NCBI RefSeq assembly: GCF_029227915.1
Contig: NC_079878.1
Span: forward strand, 10,478,001 to 10,542,000
Reading direction: 5' to 3'
Length of the DNA stretch: 64,000 nt
Origin: Hydractinia symbiolongicarpus
Lineage: Eukaryota; Cnidaria; Hydrozoa; Anthoathecata; Hydractiniidae
Below, piece by piece: positions 1 through 12,279 of this stretch (position 1 is its first letter; each line of letters begins with the position of its first letter). The notes beneath the pieces are model-generated. The model did no database searches. It was not told the DNA's origin and worked only from the letters and a program-made list of their open reading frames with translations. A program made the position numbers and the translations under genes.

Positions 1-1630
1 GTGTCTTGCGCTGGAAAATATTTTCTTTAAGCACTTATTGTGCAAGATTTACTCTGAAAAATGAGTGAGACGTTTAGAATATCGTAGGAATATGACTAAG
101 CTTAATAGTTTGTTTAAAATATGCACTTTTGTATAACGCACAAAATTGATTAGAAGTTTACTTTTTTATTGTATGTCAAACAAACTGAACTTTTTTCTGT
201 CCGAGCAATAGGCTGTTACATATAACAGAATTTGCCATTAGCTAGCTATAATAACTTATAGCATGCTTTATTTTATTAAGGCATTATATATTTTCAGGCC
301 ATAGTCATGCTAAGAACATAGTGACAATAATGAGGATAGCATTTGTCAAAAAAGTTAAGAACATCAGGCTGAAACCGAAACACACTATTCTTATAAAAAC
401 AGAGTCTATATCCTGGAGAAGAATTTACATAAACTGTAGAAAGTAATTTTTCCGTTGTTACTGTTTTTAAGACTACAGACTGTGTAATTCAGTGTTGATG
501 TCGTTTTAAAAAACCTAAACCTACAACCTAAACTTAAATCAATGTTTACATCTGTTACGTTACGATCGTTTGAAATATATTCGATTCTTACATTCAAAAA
601 CGCTGCATTGTTATCTTCTTTGATTTTATGCGTGATTTTCTTGATTATAAGTTTGGGTCTGTTCTTTTAATATTTTGGATTGAAATATTCCGATATACAA
701 TATACCAAATGATTCAAGTTTTTATATTTCTCCTTTGTTGTGTTTTTATCTATTAATTTCTTATATTTTGAGTATAACTTTGGACTGAATAGCTGATTTT
801 TTATGACTTAACGAAAAATGTTGGATTTTTTTTATTTCCGCCGCGTAAGGCGGAATCTTTAAAATCGCCTTGGAAGATAGAGAGATGGGGACCACCTATA
901 GCCTGTGTCCAGAATAAAGTATTTTACCCTAGGCCTGGAGATTGTTTAATTTCTTAAAATCCAATAGAAATGCGTCCAATAGAAATTTTTTAGCCAATAG
1001 GATCTCAGATTGTCAGAATCTGATTTCGTGGCTTCCTGTGTAGTTTTATTTTGGTTATTTAATAGTATTTACTTCACATTATTTTTCTGGGAATCTAGAC
1101 TTCTATGGTTTACTTTGTCAATTTTACGGAATTTGTATCATCAAATTTTTAAAACTTTCCAGATAGATCCCCAGCTTTTACTTTTTTAGAACTATGTGTA
1201 AATCTGTATATTTTTGTTATTTATTCAGATGTAATTAAATTGAAGTATATATAAATTGCGTTATTTGTCGCTTATATTTAAAAATTTTCAGACCAGGTTA
1301 CTTTAACCCCTTTTTTATATAACCGCATACTTATATAAACCGCAGACTTAAATCATTGTTTTTCCAACTAAAACTACTCAAGAAATGGAATAGTCAAAAA
1401 GCTTCAAAAAGCGATTAAGTCACATAGTTTTGCGCAATTAATCAATCATTTATCCTGTTTTTAAATTGGAAATCTCAGCCTTGGGTCGACCATTGAACGT
1501 TTTGCTCTGTGGAAAGTTTCTCTTGACAAGGCGGAAATCTTCAAGCCTTAAGGCTTCTTGTTTAATGTTTGGTAGTTTTTTGACATTTTCCATTTTTATT
1601 TTATAATTTTTTTTTGTTGCACATGTTTAT
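1..1630. other. Intergenic, no gene seen
   Basis: AT-rich sequence with stop codons in all frames. No conserved protein motif, RNA gene or clear repeat boundary was recognised. The only locally GC-rich patch, near 838-950, does not resemble any family I can name. Confidence 0.5.
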
Positions 1631-1631
1631 A

Positions 1632-2145
1632 TTTTTAGACGTTTTGTTTAAGCAGTTCTAAATATAGAATAATGCAGATTGTGAGCAACCTCGGTCCGAG
1701 GGCTTTTTTCTCTTTTTGCCATCCCGTTATAAAAGAGACAGAGAGCACGGGGTCGAGGATAAAATGTGCGTTTGGAAAATTCAAACTACTGTTTTGTATG
1801 TTTTTGTTTGGTATCCCTTACATCAGTTTAATGAGAGATTCAATGGATTCTTTCATAGGAATTCAGAAAACTGTTATTTCTTAGATTTTGTGTAAAAATG
1901 GACATCCTTATATTTTTAGACGTTTTGTTTAAGCAGTTCTAAATATAGAATAATGCAGATTGTGAGCAGCCTCGATCCCAGGGCTTTTTCTCTCTCTTCC
2001 GTCCCGTTACAAAAAGAGCCAAAGAGCCGATGTTGGGTTGTAAGTTTTAAAAATTCAAATTACCATATGTTTAATTTTTTGTTTGGTATCTTTTACATCT
2101 GTTTAATGAGAGATTCAGTGGATTCTCCCACGGGTACCCAGCTAG
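1632..2145 (+). repeat. Direct duplication ending in a Helitron-like 3' terminus
   Basis: Two diverged copies of the same unit lie 281 bp apart; the shared text TTTTTAGACGTTTTGTTTAA is followed in both by ATAATGCAGATTGTGAGCA. The second copy ends with a GTGG...CCAC hairpin, a short spacer and CTAG followed by T (CTAG at 2142-2145). That order of hairpin, spacer and CTRR is the hallmark of Helitron 3' ends. The short ORFs inside each copy are unlikely to be genes. Confidence 0.55.
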
Positions 2146-2310
2146 TATAATATACTGACGTTAAAGTAGTGTTATTTTCGTCGCGCCGTAACATCAAAAA
2201 ATTTAACATATTAGACATGCATTTTTCGGCAACATCAAAGGAAAATAAAGACATCCACTTTATCTGCCACAGACAGAAAGACAGACGCACTTAGCGTATT
2301 ATTGTAGAGA

Positions 2311-3050
2311 CTAGTCGATAAGGCCCGTGGAGAAATCCACTTAGGCAGATGGACAATGGAAAAGTAGAGTTGTTATAAATGTTTCGCTGACGACAGCAGT
2401 GAAGATCCCACAAAAATTGGAGATACTTATTTTATTCTTTGATTGTAATGTGTAGAGGTTGGAACGCTGATCAAGATAATGTATAGAATAATATGTTTCC
2501 GAGGAACGCCAAAGGAGATATAAGGGTTTAAAAGTTGTGTTGACGTCAGCAAAGGCCCGTGGAAACACAAAAATTTTTTTTGAAATTTATATACCTGTTG
2601 CCTTCCTCGAATAGATCTTGAGATGCTGATCAAGAAAATGTATAGGATCATGTACTTTTAACAAACAGTTGCAGAGATATTAGAGTTTGAAAGTTTTTTG
2701 ATGACGTCATCGACCCGTCTATTCCGAAACGGATTTAAAGACCTAGGTTTGGGAAACTTACCGTAATTTGTTCCAGGTAGCCCTAGTTACCCACGCGCTG
2801 GAGAATCATTGACGTAACCACCTCGTTTCCAAGTTATTTGACCTCAAATTTTAAGTGCGCTGTAATGACTTTACTAAGCTTCATTAACTTTCGTTTGACG
2901 TCAATACTATTTTAACTGTAAAATTGGTAAATTACAGAACAATTTCAGAGGTGATGTTTTATAGAACTTGTTAAAGAAAATTGTGAACAATATAATGCAC
3001 TTTGCTAAAGTAACAGACAGACACACGGAACTGGCGTATTATTATATAGA
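2311..3050 (-). mobile_element. Non-autonomous Helitron-like element
   Basis: Read on the minus strand it begins TCTATATAATAATACGCC at 3050 and ends with a GTGG...CCAC hairpin, a spacer and CTAG at 2314-2311. The next minus-strand base is a T that begins another 5'-like terminus, TCTCTACAATAATACG, so two units abut head to tail. The body contains GATGACGTCATC and no coding capacity. A related stretch lies at 12846-13200. Family assignment rests on terminal signatures only. Confidence 0.5.
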
Positions 3051-3055
3051 CTACT

Positions 3056-3974
3056 CAATAAGGCCGGTGAAAGAATCCACTCAGGGAGAAGATAAGGTTG
3101 TTTTGCAGGTTTTGCTAACGTCAGCAGTGCAAAATGTAGTTTATCTGCTGCCTGTTATGCGTGCAGATTGAAACGGTGATAAAAAAAGTATATAAGATCG
3201 TATGTGTTCACAAACGCATAAGGAGATATAAGTGTTTTAAAATTTTAAAATTTTGATGACGTCAGTAAATCTTCAGTAAAAAGTACAAAAAAAAATTTTT
3301 GTTAGAAATTTGTAATGTAAAATTCACTTAGGGAGAATTACATTGGAAAAGAAAATCGTAACTTGTGTTTTGATGACGTGTGCCAGGACCCGTGAAAACA
3401 AAAAACTTTTTTCTTAAAATTTGTTGACACATTGCTTCTAATGTGTAGAGCTTGAAACGCTGATCAAAATAATGTATAGAATGTGCAACACCAACAATAC
3501 AAAAAAAGTCAGAAATAACACATCTCAAATATTTACATTGTATAGATCTGCAGTGACCTTTACCAACCATTTTAAACGTCAATGTTAAAAAGAATAAGGA
3601 GTAAACTTTGAATCAACAAAGATATTATTTTTGGAAAACATAGTGTAATGGTCTGTTCTCACAAAACTTTACACAAAATGTACAACAGATTGGTTTTTGA
3701 AGAGAACATCCAGATCAACAAAAATCAGTTCATTTAGCATGTTCTATTTTGCTATTGTCCATAAATATTCCACAAGAATGTTATGAAACACATCAAATTA
3801 TAGAAAAATCAGGCATTTCATAAAATATAAAAAAGAAAAAAGTTTTTGTCAAAACAATTAATTTTTATCATCACCAAACACAGTTATTATATTAAATTAT
3901 TATCAAAAACATGAAACCATACAGTTTAGTTTTCCCCAACAAAAGTGTATAACAAATATGAAAAAGCCATTAGC
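3056..3974. other. Repeat-derived intergenic stretch
   Basis: The first part, to about 3590, repeats phrases of the neighbouring Helitron-like element (for example GATGACGTCAGTAAA and GCTGATCAAAATAATGTATAGA) in diverged form. From about 3600 to the end of the ORF at 3975 the sequence is AT-rich and unremarkable. Confidence 0.4.
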
Positions 3975-4757
3975 TTACACAACAGCCATCAGTAGAGTCC
4001 AATTCCACAAAAATTTAGATAGGTTAAAAACATTACTAGACACAAATTTTTTTGTAATACGTCCATCACTCAAATTATCTCTTACTACATCTTTCACCTC
4101 TTTATTACTTTCATTTTCCTCTATGCCAGAGTCATTTTTTCTTTCTACATCGTTGGTATTTCTTTCTCGACAAACGTTAACTTCAGCAGGAAACGGTTGT
4201 TCAATTTCTGCAATCACATTTATTTCGGGTGCGGGTAGTTTTTTGCGTTTTCGTTTTGATACATTTGGAGAAGAAAAGGAGGATTTTATGAAGACCAAAT
4301 CATTAATCAATTGAAACGATTCCAAATATGGCCGTTCTAATTTCTTGATGTCAGTCTTTGAAAGGCCAAGTTTCAGCGACTTTCTTTTACGCTTACCGCG
4401 GATTTCCGACATTAAACAGTTGAGATCTCTTAATAAGCAATCCAAGTATTTGGAAGCGGTATCTGGTACAGCATGTTCAAGAAATTTAACCATTTTTGTC
4501 CAAAACATTAATTCGCTTTCTTTCCATTTTCTAAGATATTCATCGACAAGAATTTTCACAAGGGCGTTACCTCCACAGCGCAAAACATTCTTCCAACGAT
4601 TTAAAGAATTGGAGGACATTTTGCCAACGCAAGGATGTTTTTTAATTGAAAGTCCATTTGGTACGATATTTGATTCGACACATATTGACATAAAAACATA
4701 ATGGTTAAAATTTCTCACTGTCTTTTCTGAAAAACACAACAGCTCTGCGGACGACAT
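3975..4757 (-). CDS. Orphan 260-codon ORF, function unknown
   Basis: A single uninterrupted frame of 260 codons, long for this AT-rich sequence. The first half is ordinary globular-looking sequence with the phrase NGLSIKKHPCVG near residues 35-46 and a helical Trp/Leu-rich stretch after it. The middle is strongly basic (RKRKS, KRKRKK), suggesting nuclear targeting. The last third is acidic and Asn/Glu-rich, probably disordered, and it ends in a short hydrophobic tail. No signal peptide, catalytic motif or splice partner was recognised. It sits alone between repeats, so a transposon-borne accessory ORF is as likely as a host gene. A terminal exon of a larger gene cannot be excluded. Confidence 0.45.
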   Translation of the reverse strand: MSSAELLCFSEKTVRNFNHYVFMSICVESNIVPNGLSIKKHPCVGKMSSNSLNRWKNVLRCGGNALVKILVDEYLRKWKESELMFWTKMVKFLEHAVPDTASKYLDCLLRDLNCLMSEIRGKRKRKSLKLGLSKTDIKKLERPYLESFQLINDLVFIKSSFSSPNVSKRKRKKLPAPEINVIAEIEQPFPAEVNVCRERNTNDVERKNDSGIEENESNKEVKDVVRDNLSDGRITKKFVSSNVFNLSKFLWNWTLLMAVV

Positions 4758-5124
4758 TTCTTTCTACGAGACACTTCTTTACCTTTATGGTGGTCACAGG
4801 ATAAATTTACTGCATGTTAGATATATATTCATTCTTAAAGCAGAATCGTGTAAGTTTAAATATAAGTATATGGAGTCAAAAAAAAACAAGTATTTATAAC
4901 AACGTTTCGATCATTTCTTCGTCAGGTGTACAAAAAGAGTCTCGTTCCAGAATATATATAAAAAAGGTTACAGTTCATTACTTTACAATAATTACAATGT
5001 TTAAAACAATACAATTATGTATATTTTTCTATTCAAAAACTTCTTTTTACACAATAAAAACCTTTATTACAAAAAAAAAGTGATGTAACTAAAAGGTTAG
5101 ATGCATTTTTTGATATCTTAATCC
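4758..5124. other. Intergenic, AT-rich
   Basis: Poly-A and poly-T runs and short open frames only; no recognisable feature. Confidence 0.4.
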
Positions 5125-5780
5125 TCTCGTCACAGAGGGATGCTATTTTATGAAACATTTACTAAGTTCTCTTTGTTCCACTATTGCAAGCTGGTTATGT
5201 CTAGCTAGGCTACCTTGAAGGTCATCTACTTTTAACTCCACAACCTCCTTAAACATATCCTTGGAAAAATTGAAGTTATTGATATATTGATTAATTTAAT
5301 CTTAACATTTGATCGGTTTTGTTGACTTCTCTGTATGTATTTCATATTTCGTTTTGAGACACCAGTACATACTTTGGCTTTCACACATCTTCCAATTTTT
5401 TAACATTTTTTCGGTTTTGAAGCAGCCCTTTGTCTTTTATTTATGAAATCTACATCTCTCTCATGTTCGGTCTTCTCCATTTCTTGGCGAAATCGATCAG
5501 GAACAGATGTCGATGTGTAAGACTAGATGGGACTAGATGCTCTGCCGTTTCGACTATCATACGATTTCCACCTTTAACATTTTTACCTTTGTTTTTTTTT
5601 TTTGTTGTGGTTAATGTCCTCCCATTAATTTGTTCGTGAATGTCTTTGAATGTTTTCAACAAGCAGTCTTATAGTGTTCTTTCTATTGTCGCCATGCTCC
5701 TCAGGCTTTTAAATTATCGATTTCCGATGATCTTTTCATCAATAGCCTGGAAATTTATTCTAGTTCTTCTTACAAAATTT
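5125..5780 (-). pseudogene. Decayed coding-like stretch, unknown origin
   Basis: Minus-strand frames read like protein in overlapping pieces broken by stops and frame changes: a Lys-rich piece with NRMIVETAEHLVPSSLTHRH, another with MEKTEHERDVDFINKRQ, and a last piece with SKDMFKEVVELKVDD and LARHNQLAIVEQRELSKCF ending at a stop near 5145. Composition is Lys/Glu/Arg-rich and low in the Phe/Tyr/Ile runs typical of random frames here. I do not recognise the family. It may be an old processed copy or a transposon remnant; chance cannot be excluded. Confidence 0.25.
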
Positions 5781-6544
5781 AGAGATATGTAACGGTTCTT
5801 AGCTCTTTATCAAGAGAAGATTCTTTAACCTCTGGTTGTGTCTTTTTGGTTTACGACATCTCTTTAAACAAAGGTTCTAATTAATTTAGTATTGTGCTAT
5901 ATTTTTACCTGTTGTAGGTGCTTAGAAAGAAAAAGTGCGTTTCTTTCAGAGTGAAAAGTGTTACTCAAGAAAACAAAAATAACAGATGCATCGTTGAAAA
6001 AACAATATCGAACGTTGTGTCTGTCATAAAATAATAAACCAAGAAGACGTAAAAAAATTATTGCACAATTTTTTTTGATTTGCTGACTCTCGAGCCGAAC
6101 ACAACGGTCAGAAACAGAAGAGAACATAAAATTTTCTGCTAATAATTTCCACTTCACAATATTGCTCCTGTTTCAATATAGAAAGTAAACACACTGCGCA
6201 ATTTTCACGACATAAAATAATCTGATTGACTAAATAATTTTCTACATGTGTTTCCAAACACAACGCAAAGAAAAAGTTGACGTTCACGTGATGTCAACAT
6301 TTAAATTACGCATGCTCAGAAGCTTTTCTATTTTTTTCTTTTCCGTTCCGCCGAAAATTTTCTTGAAGTGAAAAACAGCCTTAAAAGGTGCAGGCATAAG
6401 TTTATCGCATAAAATTTACGCTGTTCAAATATACTCCGCTTCAGCACTAAAAGATATGGTTCGGTTTCGAATCAATATAAATAGTTCCTTTTCGTGCTTC
6501 CAACTGTAGTTAGAAGCACAAATCGCTGTATTCTGTCTGACTAT

Positions 6545-7948
6545 TCTCTTTAATAATAGCCGTATTTTTTCTGTTTGTCCGCGAAATACGCGTCCTGTTA
6601 CTGAACACAAAATTCTTATATCTGCACGAAATACTAAATGCGATATATTTTAGCCGACTGTTTTTTAATCGCCTCCGCGTAGCAGGTAATTGCAATGTCC
6701 TTTTTTTATGAAACACCAATCTGAGATTTTGACGGCCACGAGTAAAGCAGAGAGCAGTGTTATTACGGCCATTTTGAAAGCTGTGTGCCTTTGACGTTGG
6801 TAAGTCTGTTTTTATCTTCTGAAAGCTGTTTATTTTTTCTTTCTGTTTTTATATGTAAGGTAAATATATTTTTACGTTTTTTAGTCACATACAAATCATA
6901 AACTTACCAATTTTGAGATTTTGACTACGAACGTATATATAGATTTCATGGCTAGCTAGCCTTTCATTCAGTTTGACACAACAGCTTTTTATCTTATCCA
7001 GCAATATTACTACTTGTGTTATTTTTACCAATCTGATTTTAACTAAGTTGCAACTCGGGGCTATCTAGCTAGCTGTTAGCTATCTCTTTCCCTAGCTAAA
7101 AAGTGAAGGTATCTAAATGAATACAGTTGGCTACAACAAAATTTTCAAATCTTTCTTACGCTTAATGAAAATCCAGTTTTGTAGCTACACCTTTTTATTG
7201 TCATAAGAGCTTATCCCGAAAAATAAAATTGCTGAAGGAATTTTTTTTTAGCTGAACGGGGTTGAGATGCACTGGTTCCCGTTTTTTCTTTATTTAAACC
7301 GAAGTTGCGATAAAGTTTTTTATGGAAAAGGTGTACACGCCTATACTCCTCTGTAACTCTATGAAACTGTACAAGCGCTTAGCCCAATGTTAACAACGGA
7401 CTGTTTTTTTGGAAAAGGGTATAACGTCTAGACACATGCGCAACACCGCTTACCTGTACTAAGCGCTTAGTCCATTGTTAACGACATATGCAACACGTTT
7501 TACCTGTATATGTTAGGAGCTTAGCTCAGTGTTAACAACAGAGTGCATCCTGTGTTTTTATGTAAACCGAAGTTGCGATATAGTTTTTTTCAAAAGGGTA
7601 TTACGCCTAAACGTATACGTTACATGGTTTACATGATCCAAGCGTTAAGTTCAATGTTAGTGACGAGCTGTTTCCTGCGTTTCTGGGTAGCAACGAGTTT
7701 CAAACTGTGTTTTTATTTCGGCTTAAGTTGTAGAAAGTTATTTTTTGGAAAAATATATTAAACCGAAAACGTAATGTTGTGTGCGCTTCACTCGATTTAC
7801 GACATACTATATACCTGTACTTAAGCGCTCCACCTGAATGTGTGGCGCAGTTTACGGTGCTTATTATTCGCTCTATCACGCATTTAATGTCGGGTAACAG
7901 AGTCACTTTTGGCTTAACCCGGCGTTTCGCCACCGGTCACCTGGCTAG
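6545..7948 (+). mobile_element. Helitron-like repeat (approximate 5' end)
   Basis: It begins near TCTCTTTAATAATAGCCG and ends with a hairpin made of ACCCGGCG...CGCCACCGG, a spacer and CTAG at 7945-7948. The last 250 bp is clearly homologous to 24545-24782, which has a cleaner hairpin and the same CTAG end. The 5' boundary is judged from similarity to 24215 onward; the interior contains only short ORFs. The segment between may include unrelated sequence. Confidence 0.4.
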
Positions 7949-8957
7949 ACTCATTAATAATTGCCGTATTTTGTCTGTCGCTGCGCAGTTTTGTTTAGTA
8001 TTTTTCAAATGTGGTCAAAGGTTTCATACGGCGAATCCGCCGCAAATTCGTTACTTTTTCACACACGTAGGCCAAACAGACAGCGTTAAAAAGTTGCTAG
8101 TCTCATTCTCTATCACGCTTGAATAGCGAAATACGCCACGTCAATTTCAATTTCGATTTCAAATATTCTTATATTTTTCTTGGTGTATGTTTGTGTTTTA
8201 AAAATCTTGAACACTATTATGGAATGCCAGAAAGATTGTCTAAAAACTTTCAAAGTCCCATACTATACTGTACAGTAGTCATGTCCTACTACGCAGTGGA
8301 CCAAATCTACTGCGCAGCGAAGTAGAATTGTTTTTGCTGCACAGTAGTGGTCTTTTCCTGCTGCTCGACAATGGCAGATATGGGAAATTGTATAAACTGT
8401 ATAAGTAATGAACAGAAAAAAAAACAGTCACAACCACACTAGTATAACAAATAGAAACATATCAATGAACAAGACTCAGCTACAACTACCTAACGTCCTC
8501 TTGTTTTTTATTTCTCTAAGCGCTATTAAAATATGTCTGACAATGTCTGACTTCCAATTTCTAATAACTGTGTCGTCTAACTTAATACCATTATATAACC
8601 AGCGTAGAAGGTTAGGTAAATCAATTTAAATGTTAATTACTCACCTTTTCTGTTCTTTAGGCATAAAGAGTATACTCACTTGATTTAATTTCACTAACTC
8701 GTGTGACCCCCGGAATAGGAACAGCACATGAATAAGCACCATATACAGCCATCAGGTGGAATATGATGGACACAAAATTTGGAAGGATCAATCATACACA
8801 TACTTTTTGTTTTGTTCACAATTTGCTTACGCGATTTAGGCAAGAGACAATTATTCGAAAATTCGATGACGAAAATAGGCCTTAAAAAGCTTTAACAAAT
8901 ATAGCTACAGCTTTAAAAAGTGTGAACTTTATTTCACCAAAAGGTTTCATTTAATGC
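7949..8957. other. Intergenic with a second Helitron-like 5' end
   Basis: Directly after the CTAG at 7948 comes TCATTAATAATTGCCG followed by a GTCTGTCGC-type tract, another 5'-like terminus of the same repeat family. No matching 3' end was found before 8957. A short patch near 8255-8350 repeats phrases around TACTGCGCAG/TACTACGCAG. No gene was seen. Confidence 0.35.
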
Positions 8958-9030
8958 AACCTCGTCCCCAGGGCATCTTGTATCTTTTCTGACCCCGGGA
9001 CGGCGATACGAGCATGGCCCTGGAGGAGGC
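8958..9030 (+). repeat. 73-bp interspersed repeat, copy 1
   Basis: This GC-rich block runs from CAACCTCGTCCCCAGGG to CCCTGGAGGAGG and stands out from its AT-rich surroundings. It recurs inverted at 11679-11751 with few differences and in a more diverged form at 57787-57860. The shared core contains GGACGGCGATACG. No terminal repeat or coding content is visible. Confidence 0.6.
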
Positions 9031-11040
9031 CTCTTAATGTGACCCTCCATGACACAGTTTTTCTGTGTGTAATATTTAATGAGATTTATCTCAATTGCCC
9101 AAGGTTTTATATATAACGTTGCAGCGCTAAGCGAGCTCGGCGTTTTACGTCACAGATACGTGCGACGAGTTTGATTTTATTCCTTTTATATGCAACACAC
9201 ATAAACTGCTCGCATATTGCCCTTAATTGTTTTCTAAATGTATGAATATACAATCATGTTATTTAGGCTGCTGTTTACTTGAAGAAATTCAAGCAATTTA
9301 GATATGTGTATTTTTCTGAATTGGTTGGCTAACTAGCACATGGTTGCAAAACTTGTACCTAGGGGAAACTTGGAAATTGGTAAATGATTTGTCCGCACCT
9401 AATCATATCTACAACACTTCGTTGGTTCTCTAAGGTGAAAATATGGCTACATAATTTTCAAATGGCCATGTCATTCTAGGTGTCTGACTGAAAGTAGCTA
9501 GGCAGAAATTTAACTTCATAATAACATTTACACTTTTTATTCATTTTGGCTGAACTTTAGAATTCTTATTTACTCATTTATGTTCATATCTGTGTCGACA
9601 TTTCTGCTTTTATATAAAGGCCAAGATTTTGCTGTACAAATCTCTCGTATATGGTGGACTCACTACTTGCAGTTATATTTGGTGAAAAAGGCTTCAAAAA
9701 GTATTTACTTCAGAAGAAGTTTTTTTGCTTTTATATTTTGTGGCCTTAACATTTCCAAAAAGCCACCCATTACTGATAGATTCTGTTTTTTCTTTTCCTA
9801 ATGACATGTTTTTAAAACGCTTTACAGCCTTTTTATTTCTTACTCAACAAGCTCACATTTTATTGCACACACAGATATACAAAAACAAGGATTTTGTTTG
9901 TTTAAAACATAAATAATCCAAACAATTTATCAAAAGCATTATGCTGGTTGGGTTCAATGCATCACTGCCTTAATAGTTTAGAAAGAATTGGTATAGGACT
10001 TTACCAACAGCAAAGTATTGCTACCTTAAAAGAAAAAAATGTTTGAGGAATAATTTAGGACCAAAATTAGTTCCATAAAGTCCCACTTTTTAGAGCTCAT
10101 CAAAATACATCTATTTATTGTTATCATTCTGCTTGGAAAATATTTAAAATGCCAAACTAGCTAACCGTGAAGATTAATTCAGTATTCTCATAAGAGCATC
10201 CAATCAGAAAAATGTATCAGCAAAAAGATAATCTTTGCAACTAAATTTTTCGTTTACTAGCATAATTTTAGATTGAATCTTATCTGAGCTATTTCTGAGG
10301 TTAGAATAGCTTTAACATTTTCTAAACATGTATATCTTAGTCAAAATTGATATGCTGCCAAAAACGGCTTATCGGCGTCTCTGAAAAGGGCTAAATTCTA
10401 TAAAGTATAATGATAATAGAATTATTTTTTGGCTCATTTTCATCACACCAATCTAAAACGATATCATACCAAATCTCAAGTCAATATTTTAATTTTTACT
10501 GAAGTTATGGGACGCTAATATACTTTATATATATACTCGGTTTAGACTTTTTTGTTATTTTTTATGTTTACTGCGTTGTAATTAGTATAAAAAATCTTGA
10601 GATAATATATCACAGTGGTGAGCTGTTCAAAATCTACCACTATCTTCAGTACATCCTGGATTTAACCATATGCCAGATTGAGCGCTCAATCAAAGTGTGA
10701 CGTAAAATTTGATTGAGTTCGATTTTCTGATATTTCTACATAGCGTGTTAAAAAAGGGCTAGCAAGAATCAGTTTAAGAAAGCCTTCCTATCTTCTCTGT
10801 TCCTCAAAATAGTTGTGTAATTTTTTATGCCTTGCGTAAAATTATTTTTTAATTGGATTGGTCGAAGAGTACTCTATAACAAGTTTCAAGTCAATTACTT
10901 TATTTTTAAAGTTATTGCACTTTGAATTTTCTTGAATTAGGTCGGCTTAATGTGCATTATTAGTATTATTGTTGTTCCGAATATTTATGTGTATAGGTTA
11001 TAGCCGCTTCAATGTTGGAAACACTGTTATCAATGTGGGT
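9031..11040. other. Intergenic, no gene seen
   Basis: AT-rich throughout, with short frames only. A few phrases near 9110-9170 (CGCTAAGCGAGCTCGGCG) look repeat-derived. No exon with family resemblance was found on either strand. Confidence 0.4.
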
Positions 11041-11175
11041 CATGTGTTCGGAATGTGTACATTAAGTATACACCGGTCGTACCTACCCAATTTCCCACAC
11101 ATGGCATGAGGACTGAACCACGGACCTTGTGATTACGAAGCGACCTCCGTAACCACAAGTCCACGCGCCACTGTC
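11041..11175 (-). repeat. tRNA-derived SINE head (candidate)
   Basis: On the minus strand an A-box-like TGGCGCGTGGA (from 11170) is followed about 50 bp later by a B-box-like GGTTCAGTCCT (11119-11109), the layout of an internal RNA polymerase III promoter. The flanks cannot pair into an acceptor stem, so this is more likely a SINE than a functional tRNA. The 3' boundary was not located. Confidence 0.5.
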
Positions 11176-11678
11176 TGTTGCTGTCAAAGTAAGCGACACA
11201 ATTTAACATAACTCGTACTTGTTTTCAACGGCTAAAATAATTATACAGAACTAACTAATATAAAGAATCAATAAGCATAGAAAAACAAACAAAAGCAATT
11301 GGGTGGAAACACACACACAAAGAAAACAAAAATGGGCTGGTCACACTAACCACAACTAAAATTTAATCAGCCCAAAAAGGGGTGTGGCAAAATGGCTGAC
11401 CAAAACAAACTATAGCCAAGTGTGACCAGAAAATGCAACAAAATATCACTATATAAATTATATAATATCTAATAATAAATAGAAACTTACTGGTAAAGTT
11501 TATGCCTAACTTATGCAGTGCAGCAACAAGAACAATGTGTTTGGTAAACACCAAGAATGAACAAATACTTGGTCAACACCAAAAATATGACAGAAACAAT
11601 TTTTCATGTCATGTCTAATCAAGACTAATTTCCAACTGACTGCAAATATGCAGAAATCAAGTTTCATATCGGACCAGC

Positions 11679-11751
11679 CTCCTCCAGGGTCATGTTCGTA
11701 TCGCCGTCCCTGGGTCAGAAAAAATACGAGATGTCCCGGGGACGGGGTTGG
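11679..11751 (-). repeat. 73-bp interspersed repeat, copy 2 (inverted)
   Basis: The reverse complement matches 8958-9030 nearly end to end, including the CCCTGGAGGAGG edge and the GGGACGGCGATACGA core. It is located about 0.5 kb downstream of the 5'-nucleotidase stop codon. Confidence 0.6.
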
Positions 11752-12279
11752 ATTTAATGGCATGGTAAGTGCTAGTATCGCAAAAGTCATCTAAAATATC
11801 ACCTTTGTTATCGAAATATAAAAATGCCTGAAAAAACCCCTGACTTAAGGTGTTGTTTATATTCTGAGAGTGCTCATAAACTTTTTCACTTTAATTACCT
11901 TGACTTTCGTGTAAGTCACTAACACTCATCTTGTGGCCACATTAACATTGCATTTTAAACAAACCTTGTGAGAAACTTGCTTTAGGTAGAACTTTCAAAA
12001 GTACAAAGAGTTAATGTATCCATATGAACATTGCTTCTCTGTTTATTGTTTCTCGAAACATAAAGTAATTCTGCAAAAATCACAGTGCTTTTTGTAAACT
12101 TTAAATAATAATTCCTGCAAAATTCACTATTTCTAACCGCAAATTTCGAAAAATGCAAAAAAATTAGATTTTTATAACCATTATTAGTTTTTCCTGCGAA
12201 ACTTTGACAATAACAAAGCATAAAATCCAGGGCTGTTCAGATAAATATTGTATAAATATTTGTCCAGGATTGTGGCTTC

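Noticed and set aside
3958-4701. Two 118-codon plus-strand frames opposite the orphan ORF
   Set aside because: They are antisense shadows of the longer minus-strand frame and show no protein-like pattern.
7779-8126. 115-codon plus-strand frame
   Set aside because: It runs across a Helitron-like 3' end and the next repeat terminus, so it cannot be one gene.
11041-11175. Functional tRNA gene
   Set aside because: A- and B-box-like words are present, but the flanks do not form an acceptor stem and no clean anticodon arm is seen.
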